From: an uncultured Bacilli bacterium
GTDB taxonomy: Bacteria; Bacillota_I; Bacilli_A; RF39; UBA660
Assembly: GCA_947600335.1 (NCBI GenBank)
Contig: CANQGB010000009.1
Location: forward strand, 1 to 39,230
DNA length: 39,230 nt
Reading direction: 5' to 3'
This document shows, piece by piece, positions 17,043 through 26,480 of this stretch; the stretch's first letter is position 1; each line of letters starts with the position of its first letter. The translations under genes and the position numbers were made by a program. Below the pieces are notes generated by a model. That model saw only the letters and a list, made by a program, of their open reading frames with translations, did not search any database and had not been told where the DNA came from.

Positions 17043-17810
17043 ATGTTTAAAAATATCTATAACTATCGGCAATTATTAAAAAGTAATATCAAAAAAGAAA
17101 TTAGAGGAAAGTATAAAGGTTCTTTTTTAGGTATTTTATGGTCATTTCTTAACCCTTTATTAATGGCTTGCATATACGCAATTGTTTTTCCTTTTATTTT
17201 AAAAAATACTCAAGAACATTATGTAACTTATATTATAATTGGAATAATACCATGGAATTTTTTTACAACTGCCATTTTTCAAGGAACATTTTGTATCGTT
17301 GGTAATGGTTCAATTATTAAAAAAGTTTATTTTCCCCGAGAAATACTGCCCTTATCTATAGTTATTAGTGGCGCTGTCAATTTTTTAATATCTTTGCCTA
17401 TTATAATTATATTTGTTTTATGTAGTGGGTTAGGTTTATCACATAATCTAATTTATGTTCCTTTAGTTTTATTAGTTCAATGTTTATTACAATTAGGAAT
17501 TGTTTTGATTACTTGTTCAATAAATGTTTATATTCGTGATGCCGAATACATTATCCAATTTTTAGTAAATATGTTATTTTATGCTACCCCAATAATATAT
17601 GATGCCACTTTGTTTCCTGAAAAATTTAGATGGATTTTAAATTTAAATCCTATGACTCCTATTATAAATGGTTATCGTAATATTTTCTATTATCATGCTC
17701 ATCCTAATTTAACTCAATTACTATTTTTGTTAATAATATGTACGATACTTTGCTTTGTTGGTTATAAAATATTTAATAAATTAGAAAAAGGCTTTGCCGA
17801 GGAAGTATAA
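17043..17810 (+). CDS. Polysaccharide ABC exporter, permease (Wzm/RgpC/TagG-like)
   Basis: The 255-residue membrane protein of the ABC-2 type has six hydrophobic segments and the family hallmarks REIRGKYKGSFLGILWSFLN near the N-terminus and LNPMTPIINGYRN before the last helices. It forms the channel for undecaprenyl-linked polysaccharide together with the preceding ATPase. ATG 17043 follows the ATPase stop by one base. A GTG at 17034 in the same frame would overlap the ATPase by eight bases but is only three bases from the AAAGG site. Its stop TAA overlaps the next ATG by one base (TAATG). Confidence 0.92.
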   Translation: MFKNIYNYRQLLKSNIKKEIRGKYKGSFLGILWSFLNPLLMACIYAIVFPFILKNTQEHYVTYIIIGIIPWNFFTTAIFQGTFCIVGNGSIIKKVYFPREILPLSIVISGAVNFLISLPIIIIFVLCSGLGLSHNLIYVPLVLLVQCLLQLGIVLITCSINVYIRDAEYIIQFLVNMLFYATPIIYDATLFPEKFRWILNLNPMTPIINGYRNIFYYHAHPNLTQLLFLLIICTILCFVGYKIFNKLEKGFAEEV

Positions 17811-18667
17811 TGAATTGTTTCATTGTTTTGCATTATAAAAATTTGGCTGATACTTTAGAATGTATAAGTTCTATAAAACAAATATCGGGACCTAAAAAAA
17901 TTATTGTTGTCGATAATCATTCATTAAATGAAGAAGAAAAAAAAATATTAAAGAAAAATGTCGATGATTTAATTCTTCTAAATGAAAATTTAGGATTTGC
18001 TAAAGCCAATAATATAGGATGTAAGTTAGCTTTAGAAAAATACAAACCACAGTTCCTAGTTGTTTTAAATAATGATACATTAATCAATCAAAAGGATTTT
18101 TTAAAGTTGATTAAAGAAGATTATGATAAATATAATTTTGCTATATTAGGTCCTAAAATAATTACCAACAATGGTGATTCTACTAATCCTTTTCCAGTAT
18201 ATAAAAGCCTTGAAGAGATCAATAAAAAAATTAAATATTCGGAAAAACTAGTTAAAATTTATAGTAATACCTTTTTAACTTATTTACTAGAAACTTATGT
18301 CAGAATAAAAGGAAAGATAAAAAAAAGGACTCCTCCTCAAAATGGAATAAAAAGAGTTCAAAATGTAGCATTACACGGTTGTGCTTTAATATTTTCGCCT
18401 AATTATTTTAATAATAATTCGGATATATTTGATTCACGTACATTTTTATTTCATGAAGAAGAATTCCTATATCAAAGAATGCTAAAGCAAAAATTTATAA
18501 CTTTATACGACCCTAAAATAGAAATATTTCATAAAGAAGGAAAATCTTTAGATAATACATACAGTAAGAATAACCGTTTAAAAAAGAAATTTCGCAATGA
18601 AGAAATAATTAAATCATTAAAAATATTAAAACAAGATTTAGAAAGAGAGGAACAAAATGACAAATAA
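17810..18667 (+). CDS. GT2 glycosyltransferase
   Basis: This 285-residue GT-A enzyme starts CFIVLHYKNLADT, followed by KIIVVDNHS, LLNENLGFAKANNIG and a DXD-type motif LNNDTLI at about residue 87. The acceptor half includes ALHGCALIFSPNYF and FLFHEEEFLYQRM. It resembles the rhamnosyltransferase-type GT2 proteins of rgp and capsule clusters, and is a distant paralogue of the first gene of the operon. It overlaps the permease gene by one base and the next gene by 11, so it is made in step with them. The sugar transferred is unknown. Confidence 0.85.
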   Translation: MNCFIVLHYKNLADTLECISSIKQISGPKKIIVVDNHSLNEEEKKILKKNVDDLILLNENLGFAKANNIGCKLALEKYKPQFLVVLNNDTLINQKDFLKLIKEDYDKYNFAILGPKIITNNGDSTNPFPVYKSLEEINKKIKYSEKLVKIYSNTFLTYLLETYVRIKGKIKKRTPPQNGIKRVQNVALHGCALIFSPNYFNNNSDIFDSRTFLFHEEEFLYQRMLKQKFITLYDPKIEIFHKEGKSLDNTYSKNNRLKKKFRNEEIIKSLKILKQDLEREEQNDK

Positions 18668-20567
18668 AATTTCAGTTATTGTTAGTTGTTACAATACCGA
18701 AAAATATGTGGAAAAATGTTTAAATTCTCTTTTAAATCAAACATATCAAAATATTGAAATAATATTAATTGATGATGCTTCCCAAGATAACACTTTAAAA
18801 ATATTAAAAAAATACACTCAAAATAATTTAAAAATTAAATTGTTTGAAAATAAGACTAATAAAGGACTAGCATATTCTCGTAATCTTGGAATGAAAAAGG
18901 CAACTGGTGAATATCTTGGTTTCATCGATTCGGATGATTATATAGCACCTGATTATTATGAAAATTTAATGGCAAGTTTAATTAACAAAAAGGCCGACTT
19001 AGCAATATGTGATATGAAACTCATTTATGAAACAAAAAAAGAAGAGATAGTCAAAGCTTGTAATAATCCAGATAATAAACTTGATTTTGTCAATAATGGC
19101 TTAGCAGCCAGTGCTTGTAACAAATTATTTAAAAAAGAATTGATTAAAAAATATTACTTTGAAGAAGGGAAAATTAATGAGGATTTAGCCGTTGTAATTC
19201 CCGCAATAATTTCAGCTACCAAGATTGCTTATGTAGAAAATGTTTTTTACAATTATATTCAAAGAGAGAAATCTATTCAAAATTCAACATTTAGTGATAA
19301 AAGATTTGAAATTTTTGATGGTGTTAAAACTACTTTATCAAGAATACCCCAAGATGAGTATTATGCTAAATATAAAGATGCTATTATTTATAATCAACTA
19401 ATTGTCTTATTTATTTATAAAATAATCAAAATAGAAGATTTCTGGTTAAGAAAAAAATACATAAAAAAATTTGTTACTTTATCTAAAGATTATGCCATAT
19501 TAAGTAATAATTATTTAAAAGATTTCCTTGCTCATCAAGCCAAAAAATATCAAATATTTTATAAATGTATTTTTAAATTATCTTTTACCCATTTTTATCT
19601 TTTAGCTAACTTAATGGTCTCTTTTTCCCGTATTGTTAAAAGGATTGGAAAAATTAATATTCCCCCAACCATAACTATGAATGATTTAATAAAGCTAGCT
19701 AAAAAACAAAAAAATAAAAAATCCAATTTAAGTATTTCTGCTGTTATCCCAAATTATAATTACGGCCAAATGTTATTTCAAAGAGTATATAGCATTTTGT
19801 ATCAAACCCAAAAAGTCTCTGAAATAATAATTTTAGATGATGATTCTACTGATGATAGTCCCCAAATAATTGCTCAAATAGTCGAAGAATTAAAGCCTTA
19901 CATTTCTCTAAAAACTATTTATAATAAAAAAAATAGTGGTTCACCTTTTAAACAATGGAAAAAAGGTTTTGAGTTAGCGCAAGGTGATTATATATGGATA
20001 GCGGAAGCCGATGATTATTGTGATAAACACTTTTTAGAAAGTGTTGTTAAACCTATAAAAAATGATTCTAATATAATCATATCATTTTGTGATACATCCT
20101 TTATAAAAAGCGATGGAAGTGTTATAATAAAAAATGTTAAAAATGAAGTAGATATTCAAAATAGTGGCCATTGGAATAAAAATTATGTAATTGATAGCCA
20201 AAAAGAATTTGCATCTTTTACTTATTTAAATTGTACTATTCCTAATGTATCTGGAGCATTAATAAAGAAAGATGATTATGCTAAAGAATTTGAATATGCA
20301 CTTGATTTTCATCAAGCTGGAGATTGGATATTTTATGCAAATCTTATGCAAAGAAAGAATAAAAAGATTGCCTATGTGAACAAAGCATTAAATTATTATC
20401 GAATTCATGACAATAATATTAGTTTGACATTTGAAAAAGGAAAACATATGGAAGAAATAAAAAAAATTCATGAATTCTTTGATAAAAATTATGGGTTAAG
20501 CTCATTTCAAAAACAAAATATTCAAAAAAGATATGAATTTTTGAAAAATGCTTGGAAACTTAAGTAA
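18657..20567 (+). CDS. Tandem double GT2 glycosyltransferase
   Basis: This 636-residue protein carries two complete GT-A domains. Domain 1 (residues about 4-230) has SVIVSCYNTEKYVEKCL, IILIDDASQDNT and DXD motif FIDSDDYI. A linker of about 120 residues rich in basic and aromatic positions may touch the membrane. Domain 2 (from about residue 356) has SAVIPNYNYGQ, IIILDDDSTDDSP, SGSPFKQWKKGFELAQGDY and the metal site EADDYC near residue 447. Domain 2 is much closer to the N-terminal domain of the next gene than to domain 1. Two-domain GT2 enzymes can add two different linkages in turn. GAGAGG precedes the ATG, inside the end of the preceding gene. Confidence 0.85.
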   Translation: MTNKISVIVSCYNTEKYVEKCLNSLLNQTYQNIEIILIDDASQDNTLKILKKYTQNNLKIKLFENKTNKGLAYSRNLGMKKATGEYLGFIDSDDYIAPDYYENLMASLINKKADLAICDMKLIYETKKEEIVKACNNPDNKLDFVNNGLAASACNKLFKKELIKKYYFEEGKINEDLAVVIPAIISATKIAYVENVFYNYIQREKSIQNSTFSDKRFEIFDGVKTTLSRIPQDEYYAKYKDAIIYNQLIVLFIYKIIKIEDFWLRKKYIKKFVTLSKDYAILSNNYLKDFLAHQAKKYQIFYKCIFKLSFTHFYLLANLMVSFSRIVKRIGKINIPPTITMNDLIKLAKKQKNKKSNLSISAVIPNYNYGQMLFQRVYSILYQTQKVSEIIILDDDSTDDSPQIIAQIVEELKPYISLKTIYNKKNSGSPFKQWKKGFELAQGDYIWIAEADDYCDKHFLESVVKPIKNDSNIIISFCDTSFIKSDGSVIIKNVKNEVDIQNSGHWNKNYVIDSQKEFASFTYLNCTIPNVSGALIKKDDYAKEFEYALDFHQAGDWIFYANLMQRKNKKIAYVNKALNYYRIHDNNISLTFEKGKHMEEIKKIHEFFDKNYGLSSFQKQNIQKRYEFLKNAWKLK

Positions 20568-20579
20568 TGGAGGCGTAGT

Positions 20580-22778
20580 ATGAGTAATAAATTAAAAAAG
20601 GCATTGAAAAAAGTAACACCTGATATTATTTATGATGCCTATCTTTCTAAAAAAAATAATCGAACTGTAAATATTTATAAAAAATATTCCAAAGTTCAAG
20701 GACAAAATTTAAAAAAAGTATCTGTAATTGTTCCTAATTATAATTATGAAAAATATTTAAAAGAGAGAATAGATTCAATTATAAATCAAACTTATCCTAT
20801 TTATGAAATAATAATTTTAGATGATGCTTCAACAGATAATAGTGTTAATTTAATAAAAAAAATTATTCAAGAAAATAACAATATTAATATTAAATTAATT
20901 GAAAATAAAACTAATAGTGGTTCTGTTTTTAGCCAATGGCAAAAAGGTGTTAAAAATGCTACTGGTGACTATATTTGGATTGCTGAAGCAGATGATATTT
21001 GTCACGCGCGATTTTTAGAAAAAGTTATGCCCGCATTTGATAATAAAGATGTAGTTATATCTTATGCTGAAAGTAAAAGAATAGATTCAGAAAATCGCAT
21101 TATTGCAGATTCATGTCGTGATTGGCTTTTAGCAATCAGTGATAATAGATGGCAAGCAAGTTATATAAAAGATGGCGTGGATGAAATAAAAGAAGCTTTA
21201 TCAGTTTGTAATACTATTCCTAATGTTTCTGCAGTTGTCTTTAAAAATCAAAATTTAGTAGACACCTTTGAATTAGCTAAAGATTTTAAAATAAGTGGGG
21301 ACTGGTATACTTATTACAAATTATTGAAAAATGGTAAAATTGCTTATTGCTCTGACAGTTTGAATTATTTTCGTAAGCATAACAAATCAACTAGTACCGT
21401 TGCTACGAAAGAGTTAGAATTAAAAGAACTATTAAAAATACAAAAAGATATTAGAGATAATTATCAATTAACTAGTAATCAAATTCATAAGCAATCATTC
21501 CGTTATGGTAATTTATTAAATGAAGTAAATAATAAAACTATAACTGAATTATCTCCTTTAATAGCTAAAAAAATTGCTTGGATAATTCCTCATCCCATTA
21601 AAGGTTCTGGTGGGATAAGAACTATGATTCAAAATGCTAATTTTCTCGTAAAATGCGGATATGAATGTGATTTATATTTAGAGGAAGATTACGTTAGTAA
21701 TTCTACAAGTATGAAAGCCATTATTGAAAAATTTTATGGAGAATGCTTGTGTGATGTTTTTATTGGCATTGAGTTAGTAAAAGATTATGATTTAGTATTT
21801 GCAACATATTCTATTCTTACTCCTGATTATTTGTATTATATGCCTGTAAAAAGAAAAGCCTATTTCATTCAAGATTTTGAACCTTGGTTTGAACCAATGG
21901 GCAATCTTTATTTAGAAATGGAACGAACATATCGATACAAATTTCATGGTATAAGCATTGGTAAATGGTTGTCTTATAAAATAAATCATGAATTTGCTTC
22001 ACCAATGAATTATTTTGATTTTTGTGCGGATATTTCTGTTTATAAAAAATTAGAAAATGTCAAAAAAGAAAATGCCGTATGTTTTATATTTCAACCTGAA
22101 AAAGCTAGAAGATGTGGTAGTTTAGGAATAAAAGCCTTATTATTATTACAAAAACTTCGGCCAGATGTTAAAATTTATTTATATGGTTCTGATGTAAATA
22201 TTAATTTAGGCTTAAATGCCGAGAATTTAAAAATCATTCCTATTGAAGAATGCAACAAATTATATAATAAATGTAAAGTAGGTCTATGTATTAGTTCTTC
22301 TAATCCCTCAAGAATTCCTTTTGAAATGATGGCTGCTGGATTACCAGTTGTCGATTTATATCGGGAAAATAATTTATATGATATGCCTGAGGATGGAATT
22401 TTGTTAGCGGACAGTTCTCCCGAAGCAGTTGCTACTGCATTAATAAAAATCCTTGATAATCCCGAATTACAAGAAAAAATGGCCAAAAAGGGTAATGAAT
22501 ATATGCAAAATTATCCTATCGAAAAAGGTTATGAACAATTTAAAATATTTGTCGAAGATTTACTTAATGATAAAATCAAAAAAGATAAACCGATAAAACA
22601 AATATATAATAAAAAGCCTATAATGCCATCTAAAGAAGTTTTAAATGCCATGGATGTTATAAAACCTCAACCAGTGGCTAAATATAATAGTAGTAATTAT
22701 GTAAGAAAATTAGTAAGAATAAAGAGAAGCTTACGGTATCGTTATCAAAATTTTATAAGAAAGGTATTTAAAGTTTAA
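20580..22778 (+). CDS. GT2-GT4 fusion glycosyltransferase with WsaF-like C-terminal half
   Basis: This 732-residue protein has an N-terminal GT-A domain (residues about 45-260) with SVIVPNYNYEKY, IIILDDASTDNS and WIAEADDIC. A GT-B part (about 330-670) starts IAWIIPHPIKGSGGIRTMI and includes AYFIQDFEPWFEPMG, VCFIFQPEKARRCG and NPSRIPFEMMAAGLPVVD (EX7E-like). The second part is like the WsaF family, rhamnosyltransferases of S-layer glycan assembly, and is the likely counterpart of RgpF in rgp clusters. A basic tail (RKLVRIKRSLRYRYQ) could bind the membrane. GGAGG lies six bases before the ATG; the next gene starts one base after the stop. Both active sites look intact. Confidence 0.85.
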   Translation: MSNKLKKALKKVTPDIIYDAYLSKKNNRTVNIYKKYSKVQGQNLKKVSVIVPNYNYEKYLKERIDSIINQTYPIYEIIILDDASTDNSVNLIKKIIQENNNINIKLIENKTNSGSVFSQWQKGVKNATGDYIWIAEADDICHARFLEKVMPAFDNKDVVISYAESKRIDSENRIIADSCRDWLLAISDNRWQASYIKDGVDEIKEALSVCNTIPNVSAVVFKNQNLVDTFELAKDFKISGDWYTYYKLLKNGKIAYCSDSLNYFRKHNKSTSTVATKELELKELLKIQKDIRDNYQLTSNQIHKQSFRYGNLLNEVNNKTITELSPLIAKKIAWIIPHPIKGSGGIRTMIQNANFLVKCGYECDLYLEEDYVSNSTSMKAIIEKFYGECLCDVFIGIELVKDYDLVFATYSILTPDYLYYMPVKRKAYFIQDFEPWFEPMGNLYLEMERTYRYKFHGISIGKWLSYKINHEFASPMNYFDFCADISVYKKLENVKKENAVCFIFQPEKARRCGSLGIKALLLLQKLRPDVKIYLYGSDVNINLGLNAENLKIIPIEECNKLYNKCKVGLCISSSNPSRIPFEMMAAGLPVVDLYRENNLYDMPEDGILLADSSPEAVATALIKILDNPELQEKMAKKGNEYMQNYPIEKGYEQFKIFVEDLLNDKIKKDKPIKQIYNKKPIMPSKEVLNAMDVIKPQPVAKYNSSNYVRKLVRIKRSLRYRYQNFIRKVFKV

Positions 22779-22779
22779 A

Positions 22780-24621
22780 ATGAAAAAAGTTTTAAGAAAA
22801 ATATATGCCAAATTTCCTTTAAGTCAAAACTTTAAAGAAAAGATAAGAAAAGTATTAAAAAATGATTCTAAAGAAATTTTAAATAGACAAGCCTTTTTTC
22901 ATCATTTAGAAAAGGCCAAAGTAATTTCATTCGACATTTTTGATACTTTAATTTCAAGAGTAGTTTATAATCCAGATGACATATTTTACTTAATAGAAGA
23001 ACAATTAAATATTCCTAATTTTATAGAGAAACGTAAAAAAGCCGAAAATTATGCTCGGGAACAATTAAAAAAAGATGTTAATTTAGATGAGATTTACCAT
23101 GCTTACACCGAATTATATGGTGAAAAATCCCAAGAAATTAAAGATTTAGAAATTAATTTAGAACTAGAATTATGCATTCCTCGTAAAGATATGTTAGATA
23201 TTTATAATAAACTAAAAGCTGACAATAAAAAAATAATTTTAACTAGTGACATGTATTTACCTAAAAAAGTTATTATCAAAATGTTAGCTAAATGTGGTTA
23301 TAAAGATTTTGATACTCTTTATCTTTCTAATGAATTAAATAAACGAAAAGATACTCAAGAAATTTGGCCATACTTAATCCAAAAATATGGTAAAAATATA
23401 GTTCATGTTGGTGATAACATACAATCTGATTATATAAATCCTCAAAATTTTGGAATAAAAGCTCTTAAAATTGATAGTCCTAGAGAATCATTTTCCAAAA
23501 CGGAAATGTTTAATTATGTCCAAGAATTTATTAATAATAAAAACGTAAGTGATTCTTTATATTTAGGATTTTTTGTCAACAAGATAGTTTTTAATTCGCC
23601 GTTTACTACTTTAAAAATTGACACGATAGAAGATTTTAGTTATGTCTTTCATGGTTTTATAATTAATTCTTTTTTAGAATATATTTGTACCAATAATAAA
23701 AATGAAGAAATTCTTTTTTTAGCTAGAGAAGGGTATAATCTTCAAAAATTATATAAATATTATTGTCAAAAAAATGATCTTCCAGAAATAGATAATAAAT
23801 ATTTTTTAGCTTCTCGCAAATCTACTATGACAGCAATTATAAAAAATGTAAATGAATTGGAAAAAATTTTAGATAATGATTATCAGGGAACTATTAAAGA
23901 TTATTTCAGCCAAATATTAGATATTGATTATAATGGTGAAAATTTTGATATAAAACTACCTGATCAAAAAGAAAAAATTCTTCCTATAATAAAAAATTAT
24001 TCTAAAGTAATTTTACCTAAATATAAAATTGAAAAAGAAAATTATTTAAATTATATTCAAAAAACTGTCGGAGAAATTAAAAATAATAAAGTATCAATAG
24101 TTGACTTAGGATATTCAGGAACGATTCAAAAACAATTATCTGAAATGACTAAAAAGGAATTTACTGGTTACTATTTAGTTAATTCATCTAAAGTAAAAAA
24201 ATATTCTGAAAAATCCCAATTAAATTTTTTATTTAATATAAATGATAATAAAGAATATGAAAAAATATATAATTATTCTTTAATTTTAGAATATTTTTTA
24301 ACGGCTCCTCATGGTCAATTAATAAGATTTACAAAAGTAAAGAATAAAGTTGAGCCAGTTTTCAATAATGAAACTATATCTCAAAATAAGCAAGAAACAA
24401 TTAATAAAATAAATATAAGTGTTAAGAATTGTATCGATGATTTTGCTAAATTATCAAGTATTTATAAGATAAAAACGAGTAAAAACTTAATTTGTCGCTT
24501 ATATACGTGTATGATAGAATCAGGAATAATTACCCGAAATGTCAAAGATCAGTTTATGTTTATGGATGCTTTTTGTAGCAATGAAGAGCGTAACGTTTTT
24601 AAAATTATAAGTAGATATTAA
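22780..24621 (+). CDS. HAD-superfamily hydrolase with long C-terminal domain (COG5610-like)
   Basis: Of the 613 residues, about 45-240 form a HAD phosphohydrolase domain: motif I SFDIFDTLISR (nucleophile D in DxD), motif II LTSDMYL near residue 154, and motif IV HVGDNIQSDY near residue 209. The remaining 370 residues belong to no family I can name with certainty; EEILFLAREGYNLQKLY and VSIVDLGYSGTIQKQL are conserved-looking and also occur in predicted HAD proteins of polysaccharide loci (COG5610). It has a basic N-terminus (KKVLRKIYAKF) that may touch the membrane. Given its place between a WsaF-like transferase and GtrA, a phosphatase or phosphotransferase acting on a glycan or lipid intermediate is possible, but this is inference. 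Confidence 0.75.
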   Translation: MKKVLRKIYAKFPLSQNFKEKIRKVLKNDSKEILNRQAFFHHLEKAKVISFDIFDTLISRVVYNPDDIFYLIEEQLNIPNFIEKRKKAENYAREQLKKDVNLDEIYHAYTELYGEKSQEIKDLEINLELELCIPRKDMLDIYNKLKADNKKIILTSDMYLPKKVIIKMLAKCGYKDFDTLYLSNELNKRKDTQEIWPYLIQKYGKNIVHVGDNIQSDYINPQNFGIKALKIDSPRESFSKTEMFNYVQEFINNKNVSDSLYLGFFVNKIVFNSPFTTLKIDTIEDFSYVFHGFIINSFLEYICTNNKNEEILFLAREGYNLQKLYKYYCQKNDLPEIDNKYFLASRKSTMTAIIKNVNELEKILDNDYQGTIKDYFSQILDIDYNGENFDIKLPDQKEKILPIIKNYSKVILPKYKIEKENYLNYIQKTVGEIKNNKVSIVDLGYSGTIQKQLSEMTKKEFTGYYLVNSSKVKKYSEKSQLNFLFNINDNKEYEKIYNYSLILEYFLTAPHGQLIRFTKVKNKVEPVFNNETISQNKQETINKINISVKNCIDDFAKLSSIYKIKTSKNLICRLYTCMIESGIITRNVKDQFMFMDAFCSNEERNVFKIISRY

Positions 24622-24643
24622 CCAAAAAAGGTGTAAAAAATTT

Positions 24644-25024
24644 ATGAGTATAATAAAAAAATATCAAAAAGAAATAAGATTTTTAATCATTGGTGGTATA
24701 TCTACAACAATTGATTTTATCTTTTATATGTTATTTAGTACAAAAATTGATATATCTATATCCAAATTATTATCTATGACTATCGCTACTATTTTTTCTT
24801 ATATTTTTAATAAAAATTGGACTTTTTCTGTCAAAGAAAAATCTCATGCAATATTAGTAATAAAATATATAATATGTCAATTATTAAATATTTTATGTAA
24901 TACATTAACCAACACTATAGTTTTCAAGATAACTGGATTAAAAGTAGTTTCTTTTATTGCCGCTACAGGTATAGCTATGATTGTTAATTTTTTATTACAA
25001 AATAAAGTAGTATTTAAAAAATAA
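24644..25024 (+). CDS. GtrA family membrane protein
   Basis: The 126-residue protein has four hydrophobic helices and matches the GtrA/DPMS family: EIRFLIIGGISTTIDFIFY at the start, FSYIFNKNWTFS in the middle loop and NFLLQNKVVFKK at the C-terminus. GtrA-like proteins are thought to flip polyprenyl-phosphate-linked sugars or help the synthase do so. Here it stands before two GT-C-like genes and a DPM1-type GT2, the expected partners. Its stop codon lies just before a possible internal promoter. Confidence 0.9.
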   Translation: MSIIKKYQKEIRFLIIGGISTTIDFIFYMLFSTKIDISISKLLSMTIATIFSYIFNKNWTFSVKEKSHAILVIKYIICQLLNILCNTLTNTIVFKITGLKVVSFIAATGIAMIVNFLLQNKVVFKK

Positions 25025-25025
25025 T

Positions 25026-25054
25026 TTTACTAAATAATTAAAATAATATATAAT
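25026..25054 (+). promoter_or_regulatory. Possible internal promoter before the twin GT-C genes
   Basis: TTTACT (25026-25031) and a perfect TATAAT (25049-25054) are 17 bases apart, in the longest gap of this part of the operon. It could add extra transcription for the side-chain module. The local AT content makes chance matches likely. Confidence 0.4.
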
Positions 25055-25086
25055 TATTATAACTAAAACAAGAGGTGAATGTCATA

Positions 25087-26463
25087 ATGAAAGTATTAAC
25101 AAAAATAAAAGATTCGCGAATATTTAATAATAATTTAGTCCTATTAAGTTTAACATTTGTATTTTTTATAATTATATTAATTGCTCTTAATCCTGCAATT
25201 TTAAAAGCACCATATCTGTTCATGGAAGATGGATGGGTTTTCATTAAAGAATATTATAAATATGGCTTGGGCTCATTTAAACTAACTTACGGAGGCTATT
25301 TTGATACTTTATCCAGGATATTTGCCATGATTGCTGTTAGTTTAGCCAAATTAACTAATAGTGCTGTAGTACTTGCTAACACAATTAAATGGTTATCTAT
25401 CTTTTTTTCAGCTTTCGTTGTAACTTATTTTACTTCTAATAATTTTGAAAAAATAATTAAAAGTAGATTTAAAAGAATAATAATTTCTGGTCTAACAATT
25501 ATACTAATTTCCAATTTTGCATGGCTATTATATAATGGAGTAGCAATTCATTGGTGGTGTGGTTTACTAATTTTTTATGTATCCCTAAATTTATTACAAG
25601 ATAAAATGCCATCGTATGTTATGCTGCCAATCATATTAATATCAATTATCTCAACTGCTTCATCTATGATATTAGGCTTCGCTTTAATGTATTATGTATT
25701 TAAGAAAATTGATTTTAAAAAGCCTTTGAATACTATTAAAAATATTGGCAAAAACAGCTTAATTAAATTAATATTAATGGGACTCTTTTTATTATTCCAA
25801 GCCTATGCAATTTTGTTTATAACTGATGTTGAAACGTTAATTAAAATAGATTTATCATTTAATCATTTGCTTGAGGTTATTAAATATTCATTACTCCTTT
25901 TAATTTCTAGTATTAATTTTGTTTTTGGTACTGATACGTTTTTAGCCCTTAATTCTAGTAAATTAAATATTTTAGCAGGCTCAATTCTTTGGATAACAGT
26001 TATTTGTTTGGCTATTAAAACCAAAACATTAAAATACTGTTTATTAGTTATACTTGATATTTTCTTGTTATATTTTATGATTAATTTTAAAAAAGTTGAG
26101 TTTATTGAGTTTTACAATGAAATCATGAGTTATGCTTATCAAACATGGTATCATTCTTTGCCAGCTAGTTTTGTATTTATAGGAATAACAATTATTTTAT
26201 TTCACCTAGGCTTAAAAAGTAATGCCTTTAAAAGCATTGAAATTACATTTTTAATTTTTGCTGCTTTCTTTTTCATTCGAAATATAAATCATCCAGAATT
26301 AGAAACAAGTCAAAAAATTTTAGAAATTGAACCTTTTGTTGATTTTAATAATAATATATATGCTCATGTACCTATTAGTCCTCCTCATTTGAATGTAAGT
26401 GTTACAATTCCTGTTTCTGAAGATTATTGTTTAGAAAATACTTGCTATGACAGCATAAATTAG
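25087..26463 (+). CDS. GT-C-like polytopic membrane protein, copy 1
   Basis: This 458-residue protein has about ten hydrophobic helices. The first outer loop (residues about 40-75) carries an acidic motif MEDGWVF followed by YGGYFDTLSRIFAM, a layout typical of GT-C enzymes that use polyprenyl-phosphate sugars, though I did not recognise a named family. The C-terminus is soluble and contains two Cys (ENTCYDS). It starts at ATG 25087 behind AGAGGTGA; a GTG at 25075 overlaps that site. The following gene is a close paralogue; the two share a perfectly identical 135-base block. In context it probably transfers a sugar from the carrier made by the downstream GT2 and flipped by GtrA. Confidence 0.65.
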   Translation: MKVLTKIKDSRIFNNNLVLLSLTFVFFIIILIALNPAILKAPYLFMEDGWVFIKEYYKYGLGSFKLTYGGYFDTLSRIFAMIAVSLAKLTNSAVVLANTIKWLSIFFSAFVVTYFTSNNFEKIIKSRFKRIIISGLTIILISNFAWLLYNGVAIHWWCGLLIFYVSLNLLQDKMPSYVMLPIILISIISTASSMILGFALMYYVFKKIDFKKPLNTIKNIGKNSLIKLILMGLFLLFQAYAILFITDVETLIKIDLSFNHLLEVIKYSLLLLISSINFVFGTDTFLALNSSKLNILAGSILWITVICLAIKTKTLKYCLLVILDIFLLYFMINFKKVEFIEFYNEIMSYAYQTWYHSLPASFVFIGITIILFHLGLKSNAFKSIEITFLIFAAFFFIRNINHPELETSQKILEIEPFVDFNNNIYAHVPISPPHLNVSVTIPVSEDYCLENTCYDSIN

Positions 26464-26480
26464 CTAGCAAGGAGTAAATA

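Noticed and set aside
25038-25244. Minus-strand frame over the start of the first GT-C-like gene
   Set aside because: It overlaps the real start and ribosome site of that gene and has no features of its own.
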